This document shows positions 49,663-61,100 of a DNA stretch of 61,381 nt, in pieces. Numbering within the stretch: the stretch's first letter is position 1; the number at the start of each line of letters is the position of its first letter. The DNA is from an uncultured Pseudanabaenaceae cyanobacterium. GTDB taxonomy: Bacteria > Cyanobacteriota > Cyanobacteriia > PCC-9006 > JAAUQQ01. The notes under the pieces were generated by a model. The model was not told the DNA's origin. It was given only the letters and a program-made list of their open reading frames with translations, and did no database searches. The translations under genes and the position numbers were made by a program. The DNA is taken from positions 1-61,381 of the forward strand of contig CALECT010000019.1 of assembly GCA_937949725.1 (NCBI GenBank), given 5' to 3'.

Positions 49663-50767
49663 AGATTGCGTTGTGATCTTGTCCCGATGGGTTCGTCCCA
49701 GCTCAATTGATCAAGCCTGTTGTTTGGGTTGCAATCCACACACCCACAGGTTTGATCACAGGCGATTGATGGATAAGCTATTACTCATTTCAGCCGCATA
49801 CCAAATTGTTTTGCTCGTAGGTAATGTAGGAGAGAGATTTCTTTGGGGATGTCGTTGCAGTCTGCCAAACTGAGGTCTCGGTTGGCAGAATGGCTAAAAA
49901 ATAGCGTAATAGTGATGGGTTGAGCATGCTGAGCACTGGATGCAATCTCAGTTGAGAATCCACCTTCCATGACTTTTAAAGTCAGAGTTTCACAACATAT
50001 CTCTGCCGATCAGAATTTTCGAATTTGTATGACGAAGGCGTAGGTGGCTGGAAAAGCTGTTTGGGCACCTAAAACAATAGATATATGTCAGTATTTTTAT
50101 GTATGAAAATGATTTTCTGTCTCCTTGGCTGATGTGGATATTGTCAGGGGAGTTGAGGAGTCTGGGAGGGAGATTTCTAGGCTAAACAGCTTCTAATGAG
50201 CCTGACTACACTTGTAGTTAAAGTAAGGTCTGTCACCCAGAAAAAAGAAATCTTGCTGTCCTTCATTCTCTGAGAATGTCAGCAAAAGTTTGCTTCTGAA
50301 TGCTGATTCTCTCTGGGAATAACTCTTTACAACTCTCTGTATGAGCGGACAAGAGAAAGGTTAGAGGGCACTCGAATGATTTGAGATTGGTTTGCTGTTG
50401 CGCCATTGAGAAATGAGTGACGACGACTCTGTTCAGAAAGTAAGCAAGATATGATGCCTTGCCGGGTCGTCTATTCTCTAGGCCCTGATGGACTCAGTAG
50501 TTCATTAAGTGTTTGCACTTATTGCTTTGGCAGTAAATATTACGTCTAACGGCCTGTTTCATCTCTCTTATAAGTTGTGTAGCTTTGGTTTAGCAGAGCC
50601 TGCCTTTGCCTGGTCTTTTCTGTCTGTCTCTGCGGTTGGTTTTCTGATCGCCGGGTCGAGTTGTGGTCATTGGGCTCATTAACTTGACGTGACTTGGAAC
50701 GAATTGACGCGATCGCCTAGCTAACCGCCCCACCGAACTTAGGGCCAGTCGACTCAATTTGGAATCT
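49663..50767. other. Gene-poor region upstream of the surface-protein operon
   Basis: About 1.1 kb without a supported gene. Near the left end ATCAAGCCTGT and ACAGGTTTGAT (about 49710-49757) make a long interrupted hairpin, perhaps the dacB terminator. The middle is AT-rich. Frames are short and show no protein-like bias. No tRNA, CRISPR or transposase fragment was recognised. The operon promoter should lie near the right end, which holds a HIP1 site at about 50709. Confidence 0.45.
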
Positions 50768-51757
50768 ATGAATAGCTCAACATTTGCTCGAGGGGGCCTG
50801 CTCCTCTCTGCGGCAACGTTTTGTGCTGCGCTGGGATTTGTCTCTGCAGTGCGTAGCCAAGAAACCACGACGATTTTGAATCAAGCGGATGCCAATTTTG
50901 GTAATCCATTTGATTCTTCGGTTCCGTTAGAGCCGGTTGAATCTAATGAGGTTCCTGCTGCTGCGATTTTAGGCCAGGCCACCCTGGAGCTAATTAAGAC
51001 AGGCGATCGCGCAGCGGCAGAGCCAGGTGAAACAGTTATTTATCGCCTCCTCGTGACCAATAGCGGTACTGCCGCCGTCAACAATATTCGACTTCTAGAT
51101 CGCCTACCGTTGGGCATGCAACTACTGGATGATTCTGTTCAAGCAGAGTTCACCACCGAGTCTGGCGTTAGCTCAGAAGCGACCTTGAGCCCGCTAACGC
51201 GGGAAGGCAGCACGGTGACATTTGAGTACCCCGATCGCTTAGAGCCAGGCGATTCCCTCACCATTGCCTACGCGGTGCTGCTCACCCCAGATGCCATTCG
51301 CGGTTCGGGTCGTAACTTAGCGTCTGCCATTGGTCGCAGCCCCACCCAGGACATTACCTCCAGCACTGCGAGTCACTTGCTGAAGATTCGCCAGGGCATT
51401 CTGTCTGACTGTGGTTCCTTGATTGGCCGCGTCTTTGTGGACAAGAACTTTGACGGTGAACAACAGCCTGGTGAGCCCGGTGTGCCCAATGCCGTGATCT
51501 TCATGGATGACGGTAACCGGATCACAACAGACCCCGATGGTCTGTTCTCCCTGTCCTGTCTGTTACCGGGACAGCGGACTGGCACCCTCGACCTCTCCAG
51601 CTTGCCGGGCTACAGCCTGGCACCGAATGAATATCGCATTCAAGACAACAGTCAGTCTCGCCTGGTGCAAATTTCGCCAGGTGGTATGGAGCGCATCAAC
51701 TTTGCTGTTACCCCCACGTTCCGAGAAGTAGCCCCTGCTGAAGGAACTGAAAACTAA
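50768..51757 (+). CDS. DUF11 / SdrD-B-like exported protein
   Basis: 329 residues. A signal peptide (FARGGLLLSAATFCAALGFV) is followed by a DUF11 module (ATLELIKTGDRAAAEPGETV, IYRLLVTNSGTAAVNNI, DRLPLGMQLL). A SdrD B-like carboxypeptidase-regulatory module follows (LIGRVFVDKNFDGEQQPGEP, GVPNAVIFMDDG). Both are extracellular beta-sandwich modules of surface proteins. The stop TAA overlaps the next start by one base (TAATG), so it is translationally coupled to the large barrel-like protein. It is the first gene of the surface-protein operon. TTG 50759 is a less likely start. Confidence 0.85.
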   Translation: MNSSTFARGGLLLSAATFCAALGFVSAVRSQETTTILNQADANFGNPFDSSVPLEPVESNEVPAAAILGQATLELIKTGDRAAAEPGETVIYRLLVTNSGTAAVNNIRLLDRLPLGMQLLDDSVQAEFTTESGVSSEATLSPLTREGSTVTFEYPDRLEPGDSLTIAYAVLLTPDAIRGSGRNLASAIGRSPTQDITSSTASHLLKIRQGILSDCGSLIGRVFVDKNFDGEQQPGEPGVPNAVIFMDDGNRITTDPDGLFSLSCLLPGQRTGTLDLSSLPGYSLAPNEYRIQDNSQSRLVQISPGGMERINFAVTPTFREVAPAEGTEN

Positions 51758-54087
51758 TGAACAACCTGAAAAGTCGAAATTGGATGGTCTCTCGCTTGCT
51801 GCCCCAGACTGTGGGAGCTTTAGGCTTTGTTATTGCAGCGACTGCGTTGTCTCTGCCTCAAGTCGCCGTTGCCCAGGAGGAGTCTGACCTGAGCCTGGTG
51901 GCTGAGACTGCTGAGGCTGAAACCCTGGAGGTGCTTGATGCTGCGACTGCATTGAGCCAGTCTCCGGTGGAGATGACACCGCCAGAGATGGCGGAGAGCA
52001 TCTCTGGTCTTACGGAAGCAGCTCCAGAATTGGTTGTTAAGGCAACTATTCCTGGGTCTGCTAGTGAAGCCTCCTTGGTTGAGGCATTGCCGCCAGAGAC
52101 AGGATTGGACGCAGAGCCTCCTGTCATTGCAGAAAATGAGACCGTTGCGGAGTTGCTGGATGAACCGCTGGCGGAAGCTGAGGCGACGGAGAGCCCTATC
52201 GCCGAGAGTTTGCCTGTTGAGCCTGCCGCTGATGTCGCTGAGTTATCTCAGTCCCAGACCGCTGCGATTGGTGGTGATATTCAGATCCTGACGCCGAGTT
52301 TGTCCTCGGTCCGGGCCAAGTCCACTAACCTGGTGATTCAGTATGACGCCGGGCTAGAGGATGTCCAGGTCCGGGTGAATAATCGCCCTATTCCCCCCGA
52401 GACACCAACCCAAATTAATGAAAATGCGGGCCAGGTGACCCAGGCTTGGTATGACATCCCACTGAGAACCGGTGAAAATGCCATCTCTGTGCAGGGGGCG
52501 ACGGGTGAGCCGGTCACTCTGGAATTGATGGTGGAGGAAGCTGAGACTCAGTTGGCGATCGCGCCCAAGGATGACGACCCTCGCATTCAGGCCGATGGGC
52601 GATCGCTGATTACCCTGCTGGGCAAGGTGACCGATGACCTGGGGGAGCCGATTGATCAAGATGCGATCGTCACCCTCACCACCAGCGCGGGCGAGTTTGT
52701 GGATGCAGACTATGACCCTGACACTCCCGGTTTTCAAACCGTGGCCCGTCGCGGTGAATTTTCCACTCGCCTCCAGTCCACCATCGAGGCCCAAAAGGTG
52801 AAAGTGCGGGCTGGGCTCAGCCGTCTCAAACCTGACACCGAAGAACCTGGCAACTGGTTTGAGCCCGAGGAAGATCTCGAAGCCTACACCCAGCTAGAAT
52901 TTCTTACCGATCTACGGCCTTCCCTCGTGACCGGTTCGATTAATCTGCGCTGGGGTGCCAGCGGAGCCGATTACTGGAGCAGCTTCCGCGAATTCCTCGA
53001 CCCTGATGCAGAAGGCCAAGAATTTAGAGCCCGTGGCGGTCTATTTGCTACGGGGCCAGTCGGCAACTGGCTCTTCACCGGTGCTTACAACAACTTCCGC
53101 ACCCTGGGCGAAGACTGCGGCGGTGGCACCCAGCTCTTCCAGAACGAGCAATATTGCGAAGAGCGCTATCCCGTCTACGGCGATAGCTCCACCGTTCAAG
53201 ATGTCACGCCTTCCAGTGACAGCGTTTATGCTCGCTTTGAGCGGACCTCCACCATCCTGGATGCCGAACCTGACTACGTCATGTGGGGTGACTACAACAC
53301 GGCGGAATTCTCCCGCTCCTCCCAGTTGTTCACTGCCATGTCCCGCCGCTTCCACGGCTTGAAGGGCAACTATAACCTGGGCGATCTCCAGGCAACGGCC
53401 TTCTTTAGCAGCGATGTGGAAGGCTTCAAACGGGACGTCATCGTCCCCGACGGCACCAGTGGCTATTACTTCCTCTCCAACCGCCAGGTGATTGGCGGCT
53501 CCGAGAGTCTCTACTTGGAGACCGAGGAGCTAGCTCGCCCCGGCACGGTGATTGAGCGCCGCCAACTCTTCCGAGGCACCGATTATGAACTGGATGAAGA
53601 TCGCGGCACGATCCTCTTCCGCCGTCCCCAGCAGGCCACGGAATACGACCCCTTTGGAAAAACGTTGGTGCGTCGTATCGTTGCCAGTTACCAGTTTGAC
53701 AATGACGGTGCAGATACCAATTTCTATGGTGGCCGTTTACAGTACAACTTAGGTCGTGGCTTAGATCGCGATAGCTGGATTGCTGGCAGCTATGTCCAGT
53801 CTGACCAGGGCAACCAAGCCTTTGATCTCTACGGTGCAGACTTCCAGGTGGGCTTGGGTCGTGGCACCCGCTTAGTGGGTGAGGTTGCTCAGTCCAACCA
53901 CAATGCTGACCAGGGCGAAGACTCCGGCACAGCCTATCGCTTGGAAGCTAACGCCAACATCAATGACTGGATGACCGGACGAGCCTACTATCGCTCTGCC
54001 ACCCAGGGCTTCTCCAACGATGCCACCCTGAGCTTCACCCCCGGTCAGACCCGCTACGGCACCGAGCTAGATGCGCGCGTGGCCTAG
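51757..54087 (+). CDS. Large outer-membrane barrel-like protein, N-terminal part (ends at in-frame TAG)
   Basis: 776 residues. A signal peptide (near LGFVIAATALSLPQVAVAQE) is followed by an acidic Ala/Glu/Pro-rich region (to about 165). Two Ig-like modules follow: IQILTPSLSSVRAKSTNLVI and the Big_1/invasin-like RIQADGRSLITLLGKVTDDL with DAIVTLTTSAGEF. From about 380, alternating aromatic/glycine strands typical of an outer-membrane barrel begin (GSINLRWGASGADYW, VGNWLFTGAYNNF). The reading stops at TAG 54085-54087 in the middle of these strands. The same frame stays open for another 564 codons, so the gene is split by one nonsense codon. Confidence 0.8.
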   Translation: MNNLKSRNWMVSRLLPQTVGALGFVIAATALSLPQVAVAQEESDLSLVAETAEAETLEVLDAATALSQSPVEMTPPEMAESISGLTEAAPELVVKATIPGSASEASLVEALPPETGLDAEPPVIAENETVAELLDEPLAEAEATESPIAESLPVEPAADVAELSQSQTAAIGGDIQILTPSLSSVRAKSTNLVIQYDAGLEDVQVRVNNRPIPPETPTQINENAGQVTQAWYDIPLRTGENAISVQGATGEPVTLELMVEEAETQLAIAPKDDDPRIQADGRSLITLLGKVTDDLGEPIDQDAIVTLTTSAGEFVDADYDPDTPGFQTVARRGEFSTRLQSTIEAQKVKVRAGLSRLKPDTEEPGNWFEPEEDLEAYTQLEFLTDLRPSLVTGSINLRWGASGADYWSSFREFLDPDAEGQEFRARGGLFATGPVGNWLFTGAYNNFRTLGEDCGGGTQLFQNEQYCEERYPVYGDSSTVQDVTPSSDSVYARFERTSTILDAEPDYVMWGDYNTAEFSRSSQLFTAMSRRFHGLKGNYNLGDLQATAFFSSDVEGFKRDVIVPDGTSGYYFLSNRQVIGGSESLYLETEELARPGTVIERRQLFRGTDYELDEDRGTILFRRPQQATEYDPFGKTLVRRIVASYQFDNDGADTNFYGGRLQYNLGRGLDRDSWIAGSYVQSDQGNQAFDLYGADFQVGLGRGTRLVGEVAQSNHNADQGEDSGTAYRLEANANINDWMTGRAYYRSATQGFSNDATLSFTPGQTRYGTELDARVA

Positions 54088-54192
54088 GGCACTAACCTGA
54101 CCTTTGCCTACGATCGCGAAGAGAACTTTGGCCGCTCTCCGGGTCTGCGCAGCAACTTCTTCGACCTGTTTGACCCTGAACCAGAAACGGCA

Positions 54193-55779
54193 TTGGGAGC
54201 CAGCGTCGATAACTCCCTGACTGAAATTCGAGCCGGGGTGCGTCAGCAACTGGGTCGAGCAGATGCCAGCCTGGAATATGTCAATCGCTCCCGTGAGGAT
54301 AAGAAGACCGGTACGTTTGACAGTGATGCGAACCAGTTGGTTTCGCGGGTTAACTATCCCTTCTCTGACAAGTGGACCTTCCGGGCCCAGAATGAACTGA
54401 ACCTGAGTGGTGAGAGTGATCCGCTCTACCCCGATCGCACCACCTTAGGTTTGGATTGGGCTGCCATGCCCGGCGTGACATTGCACCTAGCTCAGCAGTT
54501 CTTTGACGGTGGTGTCTTTGATGGTGAGTCCATCACCAGTTTGGACACCGTCTTGGACCATTCCCTCTCCGAGAATGCCAACCTCACGGGCCGCTACACC
54601 GTCTTAGGGACCCACAATAATGTTCTGGGTCAAGGCGCATTAGGGCTCAACTACGGTTGGAAGGTTTCACCGGGTCTACGTCTGAATGTGGGCTATGAGC
54701 GCATCTTTGGCGACCTGCTGAATGAGAATGCCAGTGCGATTGATGAATTTGCACAGCCCTATTCCATTGGTGAATCCACTTCTGCTTTGGGCTTGATTTC
54801 GGGCAACAGCTACAACTTGGGCTTGGAGTACACCGATAACTCCAACTTCCAAGCCAGCACACGCCTGGAACACCGCACCTCTTCGAGGGGCAATAACACG
54901 GTGATTTCGGCTTCAGCGAACGGCAAGATTACACCGTCGCTGACCGGCTTCATGCGCTACAACCAGAGCAATGCTTCCAACCAGTTGCTGCGTGGCCTGG
55001 GCGATACGATTAACGGTAAGTTGGGTCTAGCCTTTAGGGACATTAGCAACGATCGCGTCAACGCTCTGCTGCGCTACGAATATCGCCAGAATCCCAGCAG
55101 CATCCCCGAGACTCTCTTACTCGGCAGTGGCACGGGCTACGATGCCCACCTGTTTGCCCTAGAAAGCCTCTACTCCCCCAACTGGCAATGGGAGCTGTAT
55201 GGCAAATATGCCTTCCGCAACAGCAACACCTACCTGGCGGATAACTTCTCCAACCGGAGCAATATTTCCCTAGCCCAGGTGCGCTTGTCCTACCAGCCCA
55301 CCTATCGCTTTGACCTAGCCGGTGAGGCGCGCTGGATTAATCAACATGATGCCAACTACAGCGAGACAGGCTTTGCCCTAGAAGCGGGCTATTACCTGAC
55401 CCCCGATCTTCGCTTTGCGGCGGGCTATAGCTTTGGTAGTGCCGATGACGAAGACTTCACGGGCTATCGCTCCAACGGCGGTCCTTACCTCGGCCTATCC
55501 ATGAAGCTCAACCGCCTGTTCAATGGCTTTGGTCTCCAAGAGGTGGCCCCGGTTCAGCAGGGCGAAACCCTGGTGGAAGACAACACTGGAGATGGCTCCT
55601 TAGTTGGAACAGAGACGGAGCCACTGTTGGAATCCTTTGCGCCCGAGGCTTCTCTGACGGAGGCTTTGACCGCAAAACCTGCGGTGGATAGCGATGGCTT
55701 TGAATCTGAGAATCTCGAAGCAAATAGGACTGAGATTGAAACGCTCCAGAGTTTAGTCCCCCCAAGGATTCAGCAATAG
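54193..55779 (+). CDS. Large outer-membrane barrel-like protein, C-terminal part (downstream of TAG)
   Basis: It lies in the same frame as the upstream part; open sequence actually resumes at 54088 with GTNLTFAYDREENFGRS. I list it from the first usable start (TTG 54193), but a separate start has no convincing ribosome-binding site. It contains about 20 amphipathic beta-strands (LSGESDPLYPDRTTLGLDWA, LGLEYTDNSNFQASTRLEHR, LRFAAGYSFGSADDEDFTGY) and a low-complexity acidic C-terminal tail. It has no signal peptide of its own, so it could not be exported separately. It completes the barrel of the 51757 gene. Read-through, a nonsense mutation or a base-calling error are all possible. Confidence 0.7.
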   Translation: MGASVDNSLTEIRAGVRQQLGRADASLEYVNRSREDKKTGTFDSDANQLVSRVNYPFSDKWTFRAQNELNLSGESDPLYPDRTTLGLDWAAMPGVTLHLAQQFFDGGVFDGESITSLDTVLDHSLSENANLTGRYTVLGTHNNVLGQGALGLNYGWKVSPGLRLNVGYERIFGDLLNENASAIDEFAQPYSIGESTSALGLISGNSYNLGLEYTDNSNFQASTRLEHRTSSRGNNTVISASANGKITPSLTGFMRYNQSNASNQLLRGLGDTINGKLGLAFRDISNDRVNALLRYEYRQNPSSIPETLLLGSGTGYDAHLFALESLYSPNWQWELYGKYAFRNSNTYLADNFSNRSNISLAQVRLSYQPTYRFDLAGEARWINQHDANYSETGFALEAGYYLTPDLRFAAGYSFGSADDEDFTGYRSNGGPYLGLSMKLNRLFNGFGLQEVAPVQQGETLVEDNTGDGSLVGTETEPLLESFAPEASLTEALTAKPAVDSDGFESENLEANRTEIETLQSLVPPRIQQ

Positions 55780-55847
55780 ATGTTGATACACCTTAAGCCT
55801 GTGATTGCGTAAGTCTTTGAATTCTATTGCCCCCGAGGAGTGAACGA

Positions 55848-58112
55848 ATGTTGAATGCCCCCTTCGCTTTACGGCTAGCCGCTGGCTCGCTGTTGCCACT
55901 GTTAGGTCTGGTTAATTTAGCCCAGGCCCAAGAAAGTTTGATTGAGACGGCCCAGGTTGAGACTGAGCCCATCGAAACAGTTCGCCCCTTCGTTCCTCCG
56001 CTCAAAGTAGTGGTGAACAGTGCCCAAGATGGTCCTCGCCAAGAAGATGAGGATTTGGTTCTAGCCGAGGACGATCGCGTCATCGCCGATGGTTCACTCA
56101 CCCTGCGAGAAGCCATCCACCTAGTCAATGGTGACCTTCAAATGGCAGACCTCTCCCCAGCGGAGCAGGACCAGGTGGAAAGGCTTTTCCCAGAAGAGCA
56201 GTCCCAAATTCAGTTTGATTTGCCAGCGGGACAGACCACGATTGAGTTAGCTAAATTATTGCCCGCGATCGCCACCCCTGGCACCGTCGTGGATGGCACC
56301 ACCCAACCGGGCTACGATGCCTCCCGCTCTGCCACGGCGGAAATCGAAGTGCCTATTCCCATCGTCGCCCTAACCGTCGCCCCCGAAGCCGAAGTCTTTC
56401 GCGGCTTGACCTTGGTTGCGGATGACATTACCGTACGCGGCCTCAGCCTCTATGGCTTTGCAGCGGACCACCGCTCCACCCAGGTGACTCCCCCAGCGGA
56501 TATCTTCATCTCCCACATGACGCCGCCGCCCTACAAGGACAACCATCCCGTTACCCCTGCCCGCTTCTTCACCTTCCGTCTCGATGAGGATCGTCCTCCC
56601 ACAGGCATCGTGATTGAAGATAACTGGCTCGGTCTCACCCCCGAAGGAAGGATGCCGATGCAACCTTCCACTTTTGGCGTTTCGGTATTCCACAGCCAGG
56701 GGGCATTGATTCAGCGCAACCGCATCGCCAACCATGACGGCAGCGGCATCATCACCTCCGTTCGCGCTGAGAACCTAGAGGTGAGCGAGAACATCATTAC
56801 GGGCAATGGCTTAGCCGGGATGCCCGATGGCATTCGTCTGGAAGGGGTACTGACCGGCAGTAGCATCCACAGCAACTTGATTTGCGCCAACGATGGCAGC
56901 GGCATTTTCATGTTCAAGCCTGAGACCGCTGGGGTAACCATCCGCAACAACGACATTAAACACAACGGTCGTCGCCTACGCCGAGCCGCTGTTTATGTCA
57001 TGGGCAATGACAGCCTGATCACGGATAATCTCATTCGCCACCAGGAAGGTCCCGGCGTTGTGGTCACGGCCTATCCCCAGAGCCACCGCAACCTGATTGA
57101 GAACAATCGCTTTGAGGATCTTCAAGGCCTCAGTATTGACCTCAATACGCGGCACAACACGCTCTCCCAAGACTTCCAAGTGGGCGATGGCCCCAATCCC
57201 CCCCGTCGCAATAGCAACAACCGCCAGAGCGATACGGGCAATGCGGCCATTAATGCGCCGCTGTTCATTAGCCAGCAGGCCTATGAACTCGGTGATCAGG
57301 TTCTGCTAGAAGGCACGGTAGAGCCCAATGCGGTCGTGACCTTCTACCTCACCAGTGGTGGCATGGGTGACTACGGGCCTTTGAATGAGCCCTTGGGTAC
57401 TGTTCAGGCTGATGAGGAAGGTCGGTTTACGTTCGGTACTAGGGAGTTGAGTCCTGGCATCGTGGTGAGCGCGATCGCCACCCACCCCGACTTCGGCACC
57501 TCCGAGCCCGCCCTCAACCTCACCGTCATCTCTCCCGATGGTGCTGGAGCAACAATTTCCCAAGCCGATGGCCTGACCAAAGAATCCTCTGAACTACTGG
57601 TCAAGGACTTGCAGCAAGCCACTCCCCAATGCACCACGGCACCCCAACCGCCGGTGCCCGTTGCCATTGAGCCAGTGCCTGAACCTACCTCCCTTCCTGC
57701 ACCGCCAGAGGCGATCGAACTTCGCATCCCCCGCAACATCCACTTTGGCCTGGACCTGGACAACATCAGTCCTGCCAGCGCCGCCATCCTGGATCAAATT
57801 GCAGCAGCTCTACAGCAACATCCCAGCTTAACTGTGGAGCTGCAAGGCCATACGGACCTGCGTGCCAGCGTGGCTTACAACAAGGCCTTGGCTAAGCGTC
57901 GTGCCAATAATGCCCGTCGCTACCTCATGCAAAAAGGGATTGCCCCAGAACGAATGACCATCCTCTCCCTGGGTGAATCTAACCTGCGAACCGATGGTCA
58001 GAGCAAGGTTGACCATGCTCGTAATCGAAGGGTGGAATTTATTTTCAAAGACACCCGTGGTCTCGACGTGGAGTTTATCGATCAAGAAAGTGATCTCCAG
58101 CTAGAGCGCTAG
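55848..58112 (+). CDS. Beta-helix (NosD-like) protein with C-terminal OmpA domain
   Basis: 754 residues from ATG 55848, preceded by GAGGAG, starting a signal peptide (LNAPFALRLAAGSLLPLLGL). Residues about 70-500 are a right-handed parallel beta-helix with repeats such as NRIANHDGSGIITSVRAENL, VSENIITGNGLAGMPDG and NLICANDGSGIFMF. A Big-like module follows (VLLEGTVEPNAVVTFYLTSG). The C-terminal OmpA domain (about 630-754) has LDQIAAALQQHPSLTVELQG, HTDLRASVAYNKALAKRRAN and RNRRVEFIF, binding peptidoglycan. It thus links an exposed beta-helix to the cell wall and belongs to the surface operon. Confidence 0.88.
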   Translation: MLNAPFALRLAAGSLLPLLGLVNLAQAQESLIETAQVETEPIETVRPFVPPLKVVVNSAQDGPRQEDEDLVLAEDDRVIADGSLTLREAIHLVNGDLQMADLSPAEQDQVERLFPEEQSQIQFDLPAGQTTIELAKLLPAIATPGTVVDGTTQPGYDASRSATAEIEVPIPIVALTVAPEAEVFRGLTLVADDITVRGLSLYGFAADHRSTQVTPPADIFISHMTPPPYKDNHPVTPARFFTFRLDEDRPPTGIVIEDNWLGLTPEGRMPMQPSTFGVSVFHSQGALIQRNRIANHDGSGIITSVRAENLEVSENIITGNGLAGMPDGIRLEGVLTGSSIHSNLICANDGSGIFMFKPETAGVTIRNNDIKHNGRRLRRAAVYVMGNDSLITDNLIRHQEGPGVVVTAYPQSHRNLIENNRFEDLQGLSIDLNTRHNTLSQDFQVGDGPNPPRRNSNNRQSDTGNAAINAPLFISQQAYELGDQVLLEGTVEPNAVVTFYLTSGGMGDYGPLNEPLGTVQADEEGRFTFGTRELSPGIVVSAIATHPDFGTSEPALNLTVISPDGAGATISQADGLTKESSELLVKDLQQATPQCTTAPQPPVPVAIEPVPEPTSLPAPPEAIELRIPRNIHFGLDLDNISPASAAILDQIAAALQQHPSLTVELQGHTDLRASVAYNKALAKRRANNARRYLMQKGIAPERMTILSLGESNLRTDGQSKVDHARNRRVEFIFKDTRGLDVEFIDQESDLQLER

Positions 58113-58181
58113 AAAGCTCCCCCAAACACACACCTGTAACGCTCTCGCAATCCCTCATTCTGTAAGGCAGTAAGACTAAAC

Positions 58182-61100
58182 ATGAAGTCTGCACTCAAAT
58201 ATCTCAAGGCTCTTGATCGTCGTTCCCAATCCAACATTTCTGCAACGTCAGTCTCCACCTCGACCACGCTCATTCACCACCTATTGCCTCAGCAACAAAA
58301 GGCTCTTGCATCAGGCTTGCGCTCCGGCCTGCTGACGGCGGGCCTAGCTGCATCTATGATGCTTGGTGGTGTCGCCCCAGCTCTGGCTGCCGATGTCGTG
58401 TTCGATTTTGAAACGTTGAATACCGGCACTGCGCCTTTCGACGGCGATGATAGCCCTGGCAATGATTCCAACGCAGGCAATAACATCGTACGAACGCTCG
58501 ACCTGATTACCTACCGTTGGAAATATGCGGTCAACAATGGTGATTCAGATAACTCCGTTTTCACGGTCACTTTGTCGCCCAATCATGTGATTGATGCGAT
58601 ACCGCCAGTTTGCCAACCTGGATCGATTACAACAGCAGCGAACGGTGCCCAGACCCTCACCTGTAATGCTGGAACGCTAGTGAGCGGTAGTACTGGCTTC
58701 ATTGATTTTGAAGCAAGGGTGATCACTCAGGAACCTGATGGTAGCTTTGTTCAAAATGGAGACACCACTGTCGCTAATGCGACTTTTGCTTCCGATACTG
58801 CCGCCTCCGCCAGTGATGGTCCAGAAGAGGCGATTATTTCTGCGGCACCCAAGGTTGATTTAGTCAAAAACGCGGCGTCAATTCGAGGCACCGTCAATGA
58901 TCCTGTGACTGGAGAACAGGGGGTTGTCATCCGCTATCCCCTCAGTATGCTGGTGACCGGAGGCGGCAAAGGAAACGAACCACTCCAAAGCCCCTTCAGC
59001 TTTCAAGACAACCTCAGCAACCATGTGCCTGGCACCAAGCTTTATGACTGGGGTCCCCATGCAGGTTGTGGCTATATCGGACAAAATAGTGTCTTCTACG
59101 GTAGTCGGCCCTACGGCATCAATGATGGTACCTATGCAGCCGATCGCGCCGTAGAAGACTCTGGCATCTGGTCCTGTAGCCAACCTGCTGCGGGTACCCC
59201 GATCAATTACACGATCACCGGAGCAGATACCACCGGTAATCACACGCCAGATAAGTCCTACAACAATGTCACCCTGCCTGTAACCGAAAGCTGGCTGGTC
59301 AGTGGTTGGACAGAAATTTGGTCGCCAGTGCAACCCATCCTGGATGCGGGCGGCAGTCTGACAGTGACGAACACCGCTGATAACTTTAATGCCACAGGCG
59401 TCAGCGGTAACCCCAACCAAGAGCCCACCCAAGATAACAACAGCTATGAGCACACGCTGCTGGCCGGTAATGGCAGCTTTACCCAGTACTACGTTAATAG
59501 TGTTAACGCCCGTACTGCCCGCCTGCCGGGGCTGAGTGTCCTCAACGGTGGTGATGGCCCAGTCATGGCCACTCAGAACTTTGGTAAGCGTCTCTACGGC
59601 AAAAACACAGGTTTCGTAGATTGGACGAATTATCTCTACTGCGAGAAGTTTGATAACGAAACCCACAACCTGACCCAGGTGCCAGGACAGGCTGCAGGTG
59701 AGGCCGTCAGGATCTACAATTCAGGCTCCTATCCCTACGTCATTGAGTACGGCATTGGTGGTAATGGTCGCACTGATACCTGTGATGACGGCGATTCCAC
59801 TGTGGGTTGGCACACCAGCATCAACGACCCTGCCTTTGGTGGTTCAGACAACATCAACAAGCTACGCTTCCGTGCCACGGGTCCCATGCCCCCCAACTCC
59901 ACCATGGACGTGGCAGTCAACTTCACTGCACGGAATACCTTCCTCACCAGCGGTGCAATGGTTCCGGTCGGTGAGATTTTGGAGAACTACTCTGGTCGTA
60001 AAGTTGACCAATTGTCCAATGGTAACTGGTATAACGGCACCTACAATCCGGTAGACCATAGTGGTACTAAGGCCTATGGAGACCGACTCACGTTTGTGAG
60101 AGGCATTGTACGCATCACAAAAGAGACCGTTCCCAACGACGAAGTTAACTCCGTTTTGGCAGGTGGCACAGTCACCTTCCAGCTCAATCCTTCGGTGACT
60201 GCACCTATCGACCCAGCACCGTCTAATCCTGAGGTAACCGTTACAGACGTTCTACCTGCAGGCCTTAGCTACATAGTCGGCTCCGCGAGCATTCCCCCCA
60301 CCAGCGTCACACCCAACCCAGATGGTACAACAACTATTGTTTGGGCTTTGGGACCTCGAGTGCCCAACCAGCCGCTACCCCCGATCACCTTTGACACTCA
60401 AGTGAGCACCCTGGTTGCAAATAACACGAGCCTGGTCAATGAGACTGTGATCTCTTCGCCTGAAGATGGCTCACCTGAGTCGATCAGGGATGATGAACGC
60501 AGCATTAAGGTCGGTAACCCTGGAGCCTATGGCCTAGATAAGGACACCACCACCCCGCTGATTCCCCTCGATAATCAAATGACCTTCCGGTTGTTTATGG
60601 CCAACCTGAGTGCCGTTGACCTCGGCACTGCTGAGTTCATCGATATCTTGCCCTTCAACGGAGATGGTGGCCTGGCTCCCAACGGCCGCTCGCCTGCCAG
60701 TAACTTCACCGGCTCTGCGACCTATAGCTCGATCACAGGAAGCAATGGTGAAACTTTCACCTTCACCAATGCGCTTCAATCCACCATTGACCCAGACCCT
60801 GCGACCAATACCAATACCTGGTGTCTCCCCACAGCATTTGGTTCAGGCGGTTGCCCCAGCAGCAATGCTGATGTCACTGCAATTCGCATCTCAGCTCCTG
60901 CTTTCCCAAGCGGTGCACCCACGCGCCAGATCGATTTGGTTCTGGATACGAACGGTAACGACAAGGGGCAGGTCTACACCAATGATGTCTCCGGCCGTCC
61001 CGATGGGCTGGGCTTCATTGCTTCTCCCGATGCGACAGTACGAACCCTCGGTCGCCAGGTGGATATTGAACTAGACAAGAGCGTTAACGATGCGGACGGC

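Noticed and set aside
54085..54087. TAG as a pyrrolysine codon.
   Set aside because: No Pyl machinery is expected in cyanobacteria or seen here. A CAG-to-TAG change, read-through or a sequencing error is simpler.
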